Positions 1 to 11,420 of a stretch of DNA of 64,000 nt are shown here, one piece after another. Numbering within the stretch: the first letter of the stretch is position 1; each line of letters starts with the position of its first letter. This stretch comes from Porphyra umbilicalis. Its lineage: Eukaryota > Rhodophyta > Bangiophyceae > Bangiales > Bangiaceae. The DNA is taken from the NCBI GenBank assembly GCA_002049455.2, contig KV918767.1:118256-182255 (forward strand). Direction: 5' to 3'. The translations under genes were made by a program, and so were the position numbers. The notes below the pieces were generated by a model. The model was not told the origin of the DNA. It saw only the letters and a list, made by a program, of their open reading frames with translations, and searched no databases.

Positions 1-338
1 CGACGGCCAGGTCCAGGTCCTCGTCAAACTGGCCGTCAAGAAGCATGCTGCCTTTCGCGTCGAGCCGGGCAGCAGACCCGCAAAAAAGAGGGACGAGGAC
101 GGAGGGCACACCGGTGGGTGGTGGTGGGCGTCGTGACGACGACGGCAGGGCATGTGCGTGGGCAGCGCGGCGGCGGGTGCCACGCCGGGGAAATCACGGG
201 TGTCGTGTGGGCCGTCGAAAATATCACGGCACCGCGCCAGCAGGTGCCTCCTCCCGCTAAAATCAGGCTCTTTCCGGGGGGCGGCGGAGCATGCTGTCCG
301 CGGCCTCGGCTGGCCTGAAATGCCCGCGTGGGGCCGTG

Positions 339-356
339 TGACAGTGTACACTGTCA
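339..356. repeat. Perfect 18-bp palindrome
   Basis: TGACAGTGTACACTGTCA reads the same on both strands. It lies outside any recognised gene. It could be a dimeric protein-binding site or the remnant of a transposon terminus; nothing in the sequence decides between these. Confidence 0.6.
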
Positions 357-805
357 AATCGGGCCCGCTGCCCGGGGTGGGCCAGGATCAGGGCTCGTCA
401 GGGCCGGCACTGGGGGAGAAATCCAGTCCCGTCCACGGCTCATCCGCCTGGACGGAAGGACCTCCACGTTTCGTCTGGCGAGCTGAAGCGAGGCGGTGTC
501 AACAGCCGAGTGAGAAGGCGCGCGAGGCACGTATCACCCGCCGCCTGAGATGCTCGGCACGGCCCGAAAATCTGGTGCCCTGTTCGTCTGCGGTGGTTAC
601 GTATTGGGCGATCCTAGCGCCTGCGGCGTCCCGCCAGCAGTGGGTCCACAGGTGAGTGCAGATTGAAATCCAGCTGTGCGATCAATCGGGATCAGATGGA
701 CCACACGTGGTGGCCGTCGCGGTCGTCCGAGGCCACAGGCATGCACGGACAGCGCTACGATTCGCTGTTAATTGGTTCGGGACGCTTCGAAATCAACGCT
801 CTGCG

Positions 806-830
806 TCCGCATAGAGGGCCTCTATGCGGA
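806..830. repeat. Inverted repeat, 12-bp arms, 1-nt centre
   Basis: TCCGCATAGAGG and its exact complement CCTCTATGCGGA flank a single G. The core CGCATAG recurs about 100 bp downstream (near 930). This is a symmetrical site of unknown function in a gene-free stretch. Confidence 0.6.
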
Positions 831-974
831 TCAGGGCCTCAGATTCCCGACAGCCTCCGAACCCCAGAAATGGGTATGGGACTGGAATTAGTACCTTTCT
901 TTAAGTCAATACCTACTCTATGTGGAGGTTCCGCATAGCTACATCGCTGCGTGTGCCGTTTTCTGCATAGAGCT

Positions 975-1046
975 GCCACGTTGCGCCACGTTAGACACGT
1001 GGATGCAATATTTGCGGAATGCGACATTGTTGGCTGTGCTCTCACC
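975..1046 (+). repeat. Short dispersed repeat, copy A
   Basis: Starts with the 18-mer GCCACGTTGCGCCACGTT and ends with TGCTCTCACC. The same start, a similar middle (AATATT, a shared GCGAC/CCGAC-TTG core) and the same end occur at 13144-13206. It is probably a fragment of an unclassified interspersed element. Confidence 0.45.
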
Positions 1047-1070
1047 ACGAGCTGTTTACGTCTCCTAAGT

Positions 1071-1562
1071 ATGTCTTCATCTGCCTCCCGCGAGGCAGCC
1101 GGCGTGCCAACAACGATGGCGTCCCAGAACGCGTTGGCGGCTGCCGCTGTTGCGGCCCCGATTGACTCCCTTCCTCGTACTGGCTCGGCCACGGCGGGCA
1201 GGCCGCCGCAGCTCGCGGCTGTTGAGGATTCTGCGGCGGATGTCCACGCCGTGCTGCTGCGAGTCTACTTCGTCTGCCCAAATGAGGCGCTCATACGCCA
1301 AATCGCGCTCGCGAGCCTGCACATGCAGGCCCAGCTTCGACCGCGCCATCACAAGCTCCAAGACAACGCGTTGCCGTCTCCGACGGCGCCGCTCAATTCG
1401 CGTGGCCGAGTCGGGGCGGCCGCCCAGGTGGGGGGGGGGGGTGAAGACGACGCCATTGCTAGGACGTCGGTAGTGGGAGACCTGCTGTCTTCGTGGCTGC
1501 TGGGCAGGGGTGGCAGAAAAGCAGGCCGGCGGCTGGGACTGGCAAGTTGTGAGATTTGTTGA
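1071..1562 (+). CDS. Hypothetical protein, doubtful
   Basis: A 163-residue open frame starting at the ATG at 1071. The product is rich in Ala and Ser, has no recognisable domain, signal peptide or membrane segment, and crosses a G10 run at about 1431-1440. The opposite strand between 1077 and 1361 is also open and looks equally protein-like, so the coding strand is uncertain. It lies just upstream of a decayed transposon ORF and may be an element fragment. Confidence 0.15.
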   Translation: MSSSASREAAGVPTTMASQNALAAAAVAAPIDSLPRTGSATAGRPPQLAAVEDSAADVHAVLLRVYFVCPNEALIRQIALASLHMQAQLRPRHHKLQDNALPSPTAPLNSRGRVGAAAQVGGGGEDDAIARTSVVGDLLSSWLLGRGGRKAGRRLGLASCEIC

Positions 1563-1701
1563 ACAGTCTCTTAGGATTTAAACGTCACCGATGTGCACAA
1601 CTCCCTGACCAACTGCCCCCAATCCCAATCATTTGGTTCAGCTCAGAAATACCGGATCGTCTGTACGACCGGTAAACAACGGTATGTCTGGTTCTTGTTT
1701 T

Positions 1702-1731
1702 ACCGGTACGCGGCATATTCCGCGTACCGGT
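1702..1731. repeat. Hairpin-forming inverted repeat
   Basis: Arms ACCGGTACGCGG and CCGCGTACCGGT are perfect complements around the 6-nt loop CATATT. The surrounding 100 bases hold further ACCGGT/CCGGT words. It lies about 50 bp before the open frame of the transposon at 1781, so it may be a subterminal transposase-binding site; that is inference from position only. Confidence 0.55.
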
Positions 1732-1780
1732 CTACCGACGATACCGCCCGGTGCGGAACGACCCTGAGGTATGTTGACAG

Positions 1781-4700
1781 ATGATAACAAAGCAGCATAC
1801 CAGCAGTCTCCTTTTTTTGGTCCGTCGCTACAACCACAGAGAGGGGAGAACGGTGATCATTTCAACCCAGTTCTTAACCTACTTTTCTGTTCTTGTTTCC
1901 ATGGTATGGTCAGTTGTGTCTTTTTCCTCCACTTCGCATGTTTTGAGAAGATATGAGGCTTCTGCTACATTGCAGCGGGTTTTCATTCGAACCGGGCCGG
2001 CCTACGTGTGTGTCTCGTGCTCCTCGCCTTACCTCAGGCCTGGCGGCGACGCGGACCTCTGGCGGCGGGCGGTAGGCTGCGGCGTCATCGATGACGCCGA
2101 ATCGATTGAGGCCTTCAAGACGTTGGGCGTGCGAAAGTGCGCCGTGACGGAGGGGGAGGATGCCAACGGGACCGTCCTCGGATGGTGTTTGCCTTGCTTC
2201 TCGGCGTGCCGTCACTCGGCGTGCCGTCCACCAGCCCGTTCACGCCTTGGCGCGCAGTGCCACTCTCTCCTACATTCTCTCGTCAAGACAGACGCCGCGG
2301 CGTCGTCCGTGCCGCGTCCAGCGTGCCTCCCTTTCCTGTGGGTCCCAGAAAAACATGATGTGCAAGCAAGGCTTCCTCCGTCTGGCCGCGAAAAGGTCTG
2401 CCCCGCATGCAAGACGGCGGCCGAGTTGCGCAGTCGTGCGGTGCGGCACCCACCAACGCGCGTGTCTGCCTCGGTGGGCGGGGTGTCGGTTCCACCCGCG
2501 GCAACGGCTGTCATGCAGCAGGGCGACCTACCTAGGATTGCTGTTGCAGCAGACGCCAGCAGCGTGGAGGGACTGATGCACGCACACCTGCGCCGGACCC
2601 GCCCAAACAATATCACTACCGTTTCTTCAAACGGACGGACCCGCACCTACGTGATGATTCCCACCGCCATTAAGTCGGTGGTGGGGCCGCGGCACAGCCG
2701 GCGTCGCAGAGCGATGACTGCGGGGGTAGTGACACGCATCACCCAGGCGGACCCCTCGGCGGTCGCTGCAGCGATTGCCACCATCCAAAGCCAGGCCAAG
2801 TCGCGCGGGGGCTTGGCTGTCGCGCCATGGTCATCTCTCTCTGTTCGAGAGCAGCCACAATTTATGGTATCCAACCGCATCAGCGGGGTGACCTGGGGGC
2901 GGTTTCGCGCCCTCGTCGCAGCTGGTGGCAAGAGCTTAGCCAGCCTGCAGGCGCTGCGTGTGGAGGCGGCTGCAGCCTCGAGCGAGGCGCACCACGCGGT
3001 GATAAACAGTGACCAAGGGGCTTTCCTGCTCAGTCCAAGGGCGGCAGTCTAAGCCCGGCTTGACGACTTGGTCGCCAACGGAGAATTTTTGGAAGGCCCG
3101 GTTCGCGAGCCAGATTGTCTCTCTGAGGACGCTGGCTCCGCCTCGGACGCATCCCGGGGCTGGGACTCGGCCTCCACTGATTCCAACGACGTGGAGGTGT
3201 CGTGGGTCAGCGACGTTCCGCTTGGTGGTCCCGGGCAAGGCCCCCCCCACGTTCACCCGGGTGGCTACCAAGACGGGGATCCGCCACCTGGCGGCCCGCA
3301 CCCCACTGACTGGTCTGCTCTGGATTTGCTGAGCAGCGCTGCTCTGCTGAGCACCGCGCCCGATGCCAGTCCAGCGGCGGCTGCGTCCATGGCGTGTCAG
3401 GTGGCCAGCCATGACGCGCCAGCGGCAGATGAACCTGCGGGTGGTGGTGGTGGTCGGACGTCTACGGACGGCGGCGGCGCGACTGCTAGCTCGCCTCGGG
3501 GTGGCCAAGGAGCAGGTGACGATGCGGCGGCTGCTCCTGCCGGCGCAGATCCCGCTAAGCCCCCCGTCCAATTATGCTTTAGCAGGGACAAGGGCGGCCG
3601 TACAAGCACGGTGAAAGCCTTCTTCGGAAGAGCAAACCAGCGCCACCCTTCCTGCGTTGGCCACTCAATATTTCTGGGAGTGTTCCCATGCAAGACAGAT
3701 GACCATGTAGCACTGGAGGCAATCTGTGCTGTGTGGGTAGCTGATATTGAGGAGCTGCGCGCCAATGGCGTCCAAGTCCGGGGGGAGCCTCGCACCGTAC
3801 AGGTCATCCTGACGGGAGACTACAAGTGGATGACCGCTTTTTCGGGCCACTCGGGGGCTTGTGCTGGCATGCTGTGTCTGTGGTGTACAGCAGTGGCACG
3901 GCCAACCGCCAAGAATGCCGCGATGGTCAAGCATTTCGGATGCATTCAAGACGCCAGCCGCTACGCGGGTCGGCCACGTGACGTCGCCCACGCGGTGCGC
4001 ATGTGCGTCAGATACGCGGCAGGCCCAAATGGGTCGCTCGTACGTCCTAGGGCCTTGCGTCGTCACCTGTCAATCGAGCGGCGCTCGCTCATGGTGATTG
4101 CCGCCATGGATGTGGCACCCATGCCTCTCCATATGACGCTGGGTATCACAATCGCCCTAATGGAGCTTGCCGTGGAAGCCGTTACGTTCTCCCTGGGGGA
4201 AACCGCTGAACTGGCCTTCTGCACTTCCATGGGTGAGATTTTGCGGCACGACGCCGGCGTGTCCCCCGCCCCCTACTTTGGTGGGACGTTTGAAGGGCGG
4301 AAGTGCCATCGTATTGGTCGCAAGCTGGGGCTTGTGGCTGACTTGATGGACGGCACCGCCCCGGGGCCCGGCGCGGTGGCGAGGCGGCGCGCATGCTCCC
4401 TGCGGAGGGGGCTGCTGCCCACTCTCAACCGCGCTGACACAGTTAGTGATGATGAGTTTGCCCAGTTTGGGACCGACGCTGCCGCTTTCGTGGATGGGCT
4501 GAAGGCTGGGTTTGCATGGTTCAGTGTAACCCCGAAGATTCACGTCCTGTGTTGCCACGCGGCCGCGTTTCTCTGACGGTTTCGGAGTTTGGGCCGGTAC
4601 AGTGAGCAGGGACTCGAGGCCCTCCACGGTCGCTTTATCCAGGATGCGGCCCGCTATACGTCGGCGACGTTCCTCGGCTCGTGCCGGTAATTTGTCAAGT

Positions 4701-5110
4701 CGGCAGCTGTCGGGGGCGCGCCCGGCTCTGCCGCCCACAGGTATTTGCCAACGCGCAAGCCCGCGGCGGCAGGAACGCGCGTCGCAAAGGGCGCTGGAGA
4801 CAAGCGGACGCGAGCGTACAAGGAGCAGGCGGGGCTGGCAACCAAGTCGATCGCCTTCCGCGAAAAGGCGACAGCGTACATGGCTGCCTGGGTGGTGGGC
4901 GTCACCAAGGCCGCTGCCAGTCGCATTGGCACTCACCTGGTCAGCTCGGGGCGAGCCAAGTCACGGGCGCTCATCACGCGTGGGAGGGAGACCGCCGCCG
5001 ACCTGGCGGCTGTGAGTGGGTGGGTAGACGACGGCATGCTGTCATACAGCGAGGCGGCGTCTCTGATGCAGCTGCTGGGGAGGGGCTTGGAGACAGACGA
5101 ATGTGATTAA
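1781..5110 (+). mobile_element. Decayed DNA-transposon-like ORF, RNase H-fold type
   Basis: One forward reading frame runs the whole length, interrupted by about three in-frame stops and no obvious frameshift. The first third has paired cysteines (CVSC, CLPC with a CRHSAC follow-up, CPAC) that look like zinc ligands. The middle carries TGDYKWMTAFSGHSGACAG followed by CLWC. The layout Asp, then SG..G, then CxxC is familiar from large CACTA-type and related transposases with a DDE-type RNase H fold. Further on come VTPKIHVLCCH and GRYSEQGLEALHGRF, a Glu-bearing motif that fits the third acidic residue. The C-terminal stretch from about 4745 is basic. No terminal repeats could be defined. Superfamily is unassigned. 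Being the remnant of some other domesticated gene is possible but less likely. Confidence 0.6.
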
Positions 5111-6296
5111 ACGAGGTCGGCTCGTGTGATGGCCACCAGGTGATGGGATGTGGCAGCGTGTCTGCGGGCGAGTCAACGTCCAGGCTGCCGCACGATGCCG
5201 AGACAGTTGAATTCTGACCGTGACACCGCGGAACACTGGCACAGCTTCGTGTAAATTGTTGCCAAGCAATGCAGCGATTAAGCCACAGAAACAGCCCTCC
5301 GGGTGACGCGTCCTCGACTTTCTGGAGATTGTTCCCAGATCGTCCGCCACGCACTTGAAGCATGAAACACATACGTCGAACTGCGATATGGCCAATCAGA
5401 AGTCGAGAAAGCCAGAAGTCCGCTTTGGGGCTGTTTTAACTAAAGGTATATCTCATGCACTAAAACCTGTCCCAAAAAAGATGTGGGAGCGTCGGAACTG
5501 GTCCTCCAGGGGCCAAAGTCCCTCAGATGACAGAAATGGGAGTTCCGGCGGTACTCCGAAAAAAAGGGGCTGTGAGTGCGAGAAGCGCCGGAATGCGCGT
5601 GGGTCGCGCGACACTGGTGAAGCGCTGCGTCCGGTTTCCAGCTCAGCAATAGCCGTTGCAACAATGATCCAGCTGACAAATTCAGTCCACTCAAACTGAT
5701 AGGGCGGATCAAGCCGGCTGGCTTGCATGAGACGAAAAAAAGAACAAGCATTCAAACAGTAGCCCCCGCTTCATAATCTATGGCCGAGTCCAAGGGCCGG
5801 CGCTTCACTTTAGGTCACTTTCGGTCCCGACCGCCAGCGTTTCCGCAGTGCTCAGTTTCGACTTCTGATAGGCTATGAGGCTCGTCATGTACATGCTTAC
5901 AACTTTCCCTGGTCGAGCACGCCTCACATGCCCATCATGGAAGCATGGCGTCAACGAGAGCGCAAAAAGTACCGCGAAACCGGCACCCTACTTTTTCTGC
6001 ACGCACGACAATGCTCCAGAATACAGTCCACACATCGGAACGGCGCGCATTGACTGAAAGCTTGCGAGTTGGTGGTTCTTTCTATGGCGAAACATTCAGC
6101 ATTGGGTGCGATGATGTCCGTCTCTGGCGGGCTTGAACATGCGTCGCCGCCAGAGGTTTTAATGCGTGAGATCCACCTTTAGGCGTGCGCGCCGGCGGGT
6201 CGCCGCGGCGTGACCGCCGGGCGGGTTATCAGGCCCTTTCTTAGCTGCGGCTTCGTTCGTGTGACGGTTCATGTGACGATGTGGGGCGGCCAGCTA
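5111..6296. other. Gene-free stretch after the transposon ORF
   Basis: All frames are short and none has recognisable motifs. It probably includes the downstream end of the element at 1781-5110, but no inverted terminal repeat was found. Composition is close to even, unlike the host genes further on. Confidence 0.4.
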
Positions 6297-6426
6297 CAGT
6301 GCGTTCTCGTTATAAGAGACGGCTGATTCAGCTGAATATCAATAAAAGTGGCCTACACGGACTGGAATGGAAGACTCGCGACCCATATTCTCTTATAAAT
6401 GATTCTCTTATAACGAGAACGCACTG
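6297..6426. mobile_element. pogo/Tigger-type MITE with TA target duplication
   Basis: A 130-bp non-autonomous element. Its left end, 6297-6318, begins CAGTGCGTTCTCG and continues TTATAAGAG. The right end, 6405-6426, is the exact complement over all 22 bases. It is flanked by TA at 6295-6296 and 6427-6428. A CAGT start plus a TA duplication is the signature of Tc1/mariner elements, and CAGTnnnnTCTCGTTATAAG resembles pogo/Tigger termini. There is no coding capacity. The perfect termini suggest a young insertion. Confidence 0.85.
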
Positions 6427-6458
6427 TATTGGCTGCAACGCGAAACAATGTGATCACA

Positions 6459-6517
6459 TGTGATCACACGAAGCAACGTCAGAAAAGAACTTTCCGACGT
6501 TGCTTCATGTGATCACA
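6459..6517. repeat. Long near-perfect hairpin next to the MITE
   Basis: Arms at 6459-6480 and 6496-6517 pair over 21 of 22 positions around a 15-nt loop. The outer part is the self-complementary word TGTGATCACA, which is also repeated in tandem just before the left arm (6449-6468). The inner part is GAAGCAACGTC. It starts only 33 bp from the MITE end. It may be a second tiny inverted-repeat element or a cruciform-forming site. Confidence 0.65.
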
Positions 6518-7580
6518 TCGACCTTACGACGTGCAGGTCTTGTGGAACGATTTCAAGTGCGAACTTGATAACAAGCAGTTCCAATTCGACGGGTGTGATG
6601 GACATTCGAGTCCGTCGGCTCCTGCTGGCTGCAGCCGAAAGCGACGCCACAGTCGAGTCGGGCCACGTCTGCCCCCTTCGTCGGCAACGCCCCACGCCCC
6701 CCAGCCTTGTCCGAATGACCAGCTGGCCCCCTACGCTGCCCTGTGGCAGATGGCCGCCTCTCCGTCCCCGCTTCTGTACGACAGCATAATTTCGAGGATT
6801 CCTCAGTATGCCCGCAGCGCGATACGAGCGTACACTGCGGGAATCATGGCGGGCCCAAGCTGCCCCCCCAAATGACTTCTTCCCCGGCTCTGCACAGCCT
6901 GCTGCATGAACCATCCAGCGAGACGATCCTGGTGTGGCGAACGTGGCGCCAAGGGTTCAATTTCAGGCTGTACGGCTCGGAAACGAGGCGTCGGCAATGA
7001 GGCGAGTGCGACAGCGGCGTCACCCTCACGGTGTATGTTGAACCACAGAGTTCTACAGCATCGGTGTGCGCCCGTGCCGAGCCGAGAAACCGAGCGCTCG
7101 AAGTCAGCCCTTGGACCGATAATCACTTACGTTAAACCTATCAAAAAAATACGCCTCACTGTGGATGAACAGGGCCAATCTCAATGGCAACAAAGGTCGT
7201 GGCTACAGTACAGGCAGTCGTAATCCGTGGGAGGCCGTCTCGGCAATCCCCTTTGGTCAAGAGTGGAACGACCAGGGCCGTGCGAGCGTACCCTGGCACC
7301 GGCAACTGAAACGCAACGCTTCCAAGAAAACGGTGTTGTGTTTGCTTGTCGTTCAACCTCCCGAAACAGCCGCCCGCGGTGCCTGCTCCCCACGCTTAAA
7401 CCAGGCCCGCACACCCGCCACCCGCTACAGCCTGACATGGCGGCTCTCTCGTGCCGCCGACGGTGTCAGTCACCAGACTCCCCGCAACCCCCCCCGTGTC
7501 TGACCACTCCTGCCACCCAAGCAAATCAACATCAAGTTGAAATAAGCAAAGCATGAAATGTTGAGGTACCCCAGGCCATC
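6518..7580. other. Intergenic, no gene recognised
   Basis: Short frames only. A 114-residue forward frame at 6531-6875 has no domain that can be named. The stretch borders the 3' side of the Ty1/copia fossil and may hold its terminal repeat, but no matching copy of a terminal repeat was found on the other side. Confidence 0.4.
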
Positions 7581-7582
7581 CC

Positions 7583-10500
7583 TCAAACCGCCGGCGCATC
7601 CACACTGCCGGGATTCCCGTGGTCAGACACGGGGGACCGCGCCGGTGGCCGTACGACCCATTGGACGATGGGGTTCTTGTCGACCCCGGTACTCAGCAGG
7701 GAGTCCAACGCCCTGCACCCGTGCACCTTTGTTAGCGGGTCGGCCAGGTTGTCGGCCGATGCGATGAGTCCGACGTTGGACACGTCGTGCCGGGCATATG
7801 CCTGCCGAGCGGCCGCGACGTCAACCATCAGCCTTTTCTCGGTCGGGTGGGAGCCCCGAGTGAGGACGTCGAAGAGCTGCTTGGAGTCCGTGAGGGCGTT
7901 GACCGGGATCTGCACGCCGTACAGCTGCTCCAGGTCGAAGCAGATGATTAACGCCTCGTCCAGCGCGGCACTGAGTGCGTACACCTCCCCGGCCATGATG
8001 GAATGCACCACCCGCCGGCACTTACGGCTGCTGAAGCTAAGGATGTGCGCCCGCCCCGACGCGTCGCACAGCAGCACGACGTAGCCCACCTGGGACGAGC
8101 CGTCTTTGTTGGTGGCGTAGGAAGCATCAGCGTAGGCGCGGATGCGTACCGACGTGAGGTCGAGGGCGGGGTAGCGAAGCGCCACGTCGCGCCCCTTCTG
8201 GGCGCGCCCGATCAGCGCGTTGAGGTTGCGCACCGCGGCGGGGCCATACTACGCCTCGGTGACTTGGGCGGCAAGGTTGACACCGCAGCTCAAGTCCGGC
8301 CGCGTGTGCATGAGCCAGGCCACACTCGCTCTGGCCGAGAGAAACATCTTGAAGGGCGCGTCGGCGGGCAAGCGCTTCAGGTTGTCGACATAGGCGCGCT
8401 GGTCGATGGACACGTGGGGTGACGCCCCCTTGACAGTTGCCACCTTGACTCCAACAAACTCCATCTCATCGAGCACCCGCGGCTTGCCCTGGAAGCGCAC
8501 CAATGTAGCCCTCGTCAGCTCAAGGAAGGAACGGTCGCCGCCCAGCAAGCAATCATCGACGTAGTAGCCGAGCAATCCCGCTAATGACCCGTCCGGATGG
8601 CGCTTGCAGCACAGCGCAGGGTCGGAGGTCAGGGGTACCATCCCCAGGTCTTGTTCGACATGGGCGGTAAAGGTGGCGTCCCAATAGTCGCCCGCGTCGC
8701 AGATGCCGTACAGGGGCAGCTCGATCTTGAGCAGCTCCCCCTCCGCAAGGTCAAAGAGGTGGCGGTCTTCAGGGCGTGGACGGAGGTACAACTGCCGGGA
8801 GAACACGTCCCGACTCTGCAGGTACGCTTGGGTGATGTCGTGGGCGAAGAGCCGCCAGTGCATGTTGGCGGCGGTGGAAGCGAGTAGGCGCGTTGACCGC
8901 TGCCGCATGGTGGCGAGATTATGGACAACAAACCATTTGGCCTGGTCTCGGTAGCCTTGCGCCACAAAGCGTGCTTTCGCAAACTCCTCCTTGGTGTTCA
9001 CGTTTTTGAGGGTGTACACAAACCTTCCGCCGATGATGTTTGCGCCGCGCGGCAGCTCGGCCTCCCGTACGGCAGTAAACGTGCCACGGGCACGGAGCCC
9101 GTCCACCTCCTTCAGCGCGGCCTCCCGGAACTTGGTGGTGCTGATGCGGGGGTCTTGTGATGGGACCACGGAGGTGAGTCCCACCGAAGTGGGGGTGTCA
9201 TTTGACGCCCTCGATAGCGGGCCAGCCGACGCACGGAGGGGCCGGGCGCGTTGCCTTGCTCGGGCATCTGGCGGCCCGAACCGACGGGAGCCCGAGCCGG
9301 TTATTGTCACCGATAGAACGTCGGTCGCTCGGGCGAGGAAGACGTGACACGCCGCACGCACTGACGAGAGCAGCACCTCCCCTGTGCGCATCGTTGTGAC
9401 GCGGTCGGGATTCGCACCCGTCGCAGTCATTGGCATCGGGGCGGGCGCGCCATCGGGCTCGGCGACTGTCTACAGCGGGGGCGTAACGCTGTCCGTGGGT
9501 GGGGGCGATGGCGCCAGGTACGCCTTCACCCGGTCGATCTATATCTGCGCGACGTGCCCGTCTACTGCCAGCTGCACCACCTTGTCCTGCACCGACACGA
9601 CGACGTGAGGTCCCACCCACTCGTCTACCGGCGCCTCTTGGTAGATGATGACTTGGTCGCCGGGGTGGATCATACGGTCGGCCGCCGCTGGTGGTCGGGC
9701 GAACAGCGCTACCCGCACGCGTGCCTTGGCGGCCAGCGCGGCCATCTCCTTGCGGGCGGTCACGATGGCTTGCATGCGGTCAGGTTGCGCTGGGAGCGGA
9801 ATGGCCACCATGAGAGCGCGCGGCATGACGCCGAAGACGAGCAATGTGGGTACCAGACCGCATGGGCCCGCGGTAGTGTTCATCGATGCGACCGACAGCG
9901 AGAGAGCAGCGCCCGGCATCAAGCGGGGATGCGCCATGCGCACGCGCCGGTAAATCTGGCACAAGAACGAGTGGTATCGCTCCTTCACGCCCAGAGCGTT
10001 GTGGGATTCCACGCCCGACCACACGACCTTGGTCCCCGCCGAGGCGGCCAAAGCCTGCCATCCCGCCGATCGGAACTGCGGCCCCTGGTCGACGTGCATG
10101 CAAGGCGGGTGGCCGGTGTACGGGTTGACCCAAATGACGTTGTACAATTGCCACAGGGTGCTCGTATCCTCGGCGCGAGTGAAGGCTGCGGCACCAAAGG
10201 CCGTGTCGCGGTCCACCACATGGAGCACTGGCCGCCCGTCCAGGAACATAAGGTCGAGGTAGACCGTGCTGTTGAACGTCAGGTCCTCTGCGGGCATGGC
10301 AACCCGGAAGCGGTCGGGGGTCCGGGCCAATCGCTGACACACTTGGCATGCCGCCGCGATTTTCTCCAGGTCCGGGCGCGGGTCGGGCGTGGCCTTCGGG
10401 CCGCCGGCTCGGACGAGGAGAGAAGCCAGTCGCGTGGGGGCTGGGTGGTTGAAATGACGATGCAGACGCTCCAACTCCAGCGTGCTGTAGTGTACAGATG

Positions 10501-10669
10501 CCCCCCACTCAAGGTAGACGTGACCGAACTTCCTTACCAACGGGGTAGCGAGGCCCCTCCGGTCGCACTTGAGAACATTTTCGACAGTGTTGACGTACAT
10601 CTCACACGCGTCGAGAGCGTCGAGGCCGATCAGGAGGGGGATGTCCAAGTCGACCACGTTGACACGCAT
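7583..10669 (-). mobile_element. Ty1/copia LTR retrotransposon, pol region (fossil)
   Basis: Read on the minus strand, the parts come in copia order. First is the end of a retroviral-type aspartic protease, then the gag-pre-integrase His/Cys region and the integrase core (roughly 9.6-10.6 kb), then an RVT_2-type reverse transcriptase (roughly 8.3-9.1 kb), and last a copia-type RNase H with its YADASYA motif (roughly 7.7-8.2 kb). Integrase before reverse transcriptase separates copia from gypsy elements. The gag part and the LTRs were not identified. The copy is broken, with about two breaks. The domains are otherwise well preserved, which suggests a fairly recent but dead insertion. Confidence 0.88.
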
Positions 10670-11420
10670 GGTTGAAATAAAGCCTGAATGGGGTCCGAGA
10701 AGTTGATGCGGGAGCGTTCCGGCCCTATTTCCTTAAGAATTCCCTGAACTTTAGTCTAGGGTGTTTTCCTACACCCACACGTCGAAAAAAAAGTCCTTTT
10801 TTCTAGTGCATGTTGCGGGAGTACTCAAAAAAACGCTTTTGGCGGTCCGTTTGGCTTCCTACGCCGTTGGAGGACGTCCCCCGGCGCCTTCTTGATTCTG
10901 GGAACATGCGCCGGGGCTGTCGGCATCTTTCTGTGAAGATGCTAGAGGTGGCGACGTCTTCATCGCCGTTACGGTCCGCGGAAGCAGAATCGTGGTTAAA
11001 AAGGTATGTGAGGGCAGGTGCAGCGCTTACGGGGTCGTGGGGGCAGGTGGACGCGGCCTCGAACGGCCATGACGTCGTAATTCCGCGGTAGTTGGTCAGA
11101 ATCGGGGTCTGGGGGCCCTGTGGAAGGTGTCCACTTTGAGTTTTCAAACAGGGGGTCGTGCCGGCGCTGAATGAATGGCGGTATCCGTGGTCGCGTCCGT
11201 TCCCGCAGCAAGCCGGGCTGCGAGCTGTGAGGTCGCGCGTCAACGGCATGGGGCGGCGGTTGTGGCGGTCTGGGCACGGGCACGAGCGTTTGGGCGTACG
11301 TCGACCACATGTGGGAGCCGCGGGGAGGGGAGGGTGGTGGTCGCACGGTACGTCATGCAGGGGTGTCGCTTGCGCGGGGCTGTGGCTGACCTCGGACGGG
11401 CTGTGGTTGTGCTGCTTTGC
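10670..11420. other. Gene-free stretch, possible element flank
   Basis: This lies upstream, in element orientation, of the copia fossil and may contain remains of its 5' part. It has A-rich and T-rich spots near 10785-10800 and 10827. No recognisable coding frame was found. Confidence 0.35.

Larger units (their letters stand above)
1..1070. other. Intergenic region, no gene recognised
   Basis: No reading frame here resembles a known protein. The stretch holds an 18-bp perfect palindrome at 339-356, a 12-bp-arm inverted repeat at 806-830 and the first copy of a short dispersed repeat at 975-1046. The less GC-rich composition resembles the transposon-bearing parts of the window rather than the host genes. 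Confidence 0.5.
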
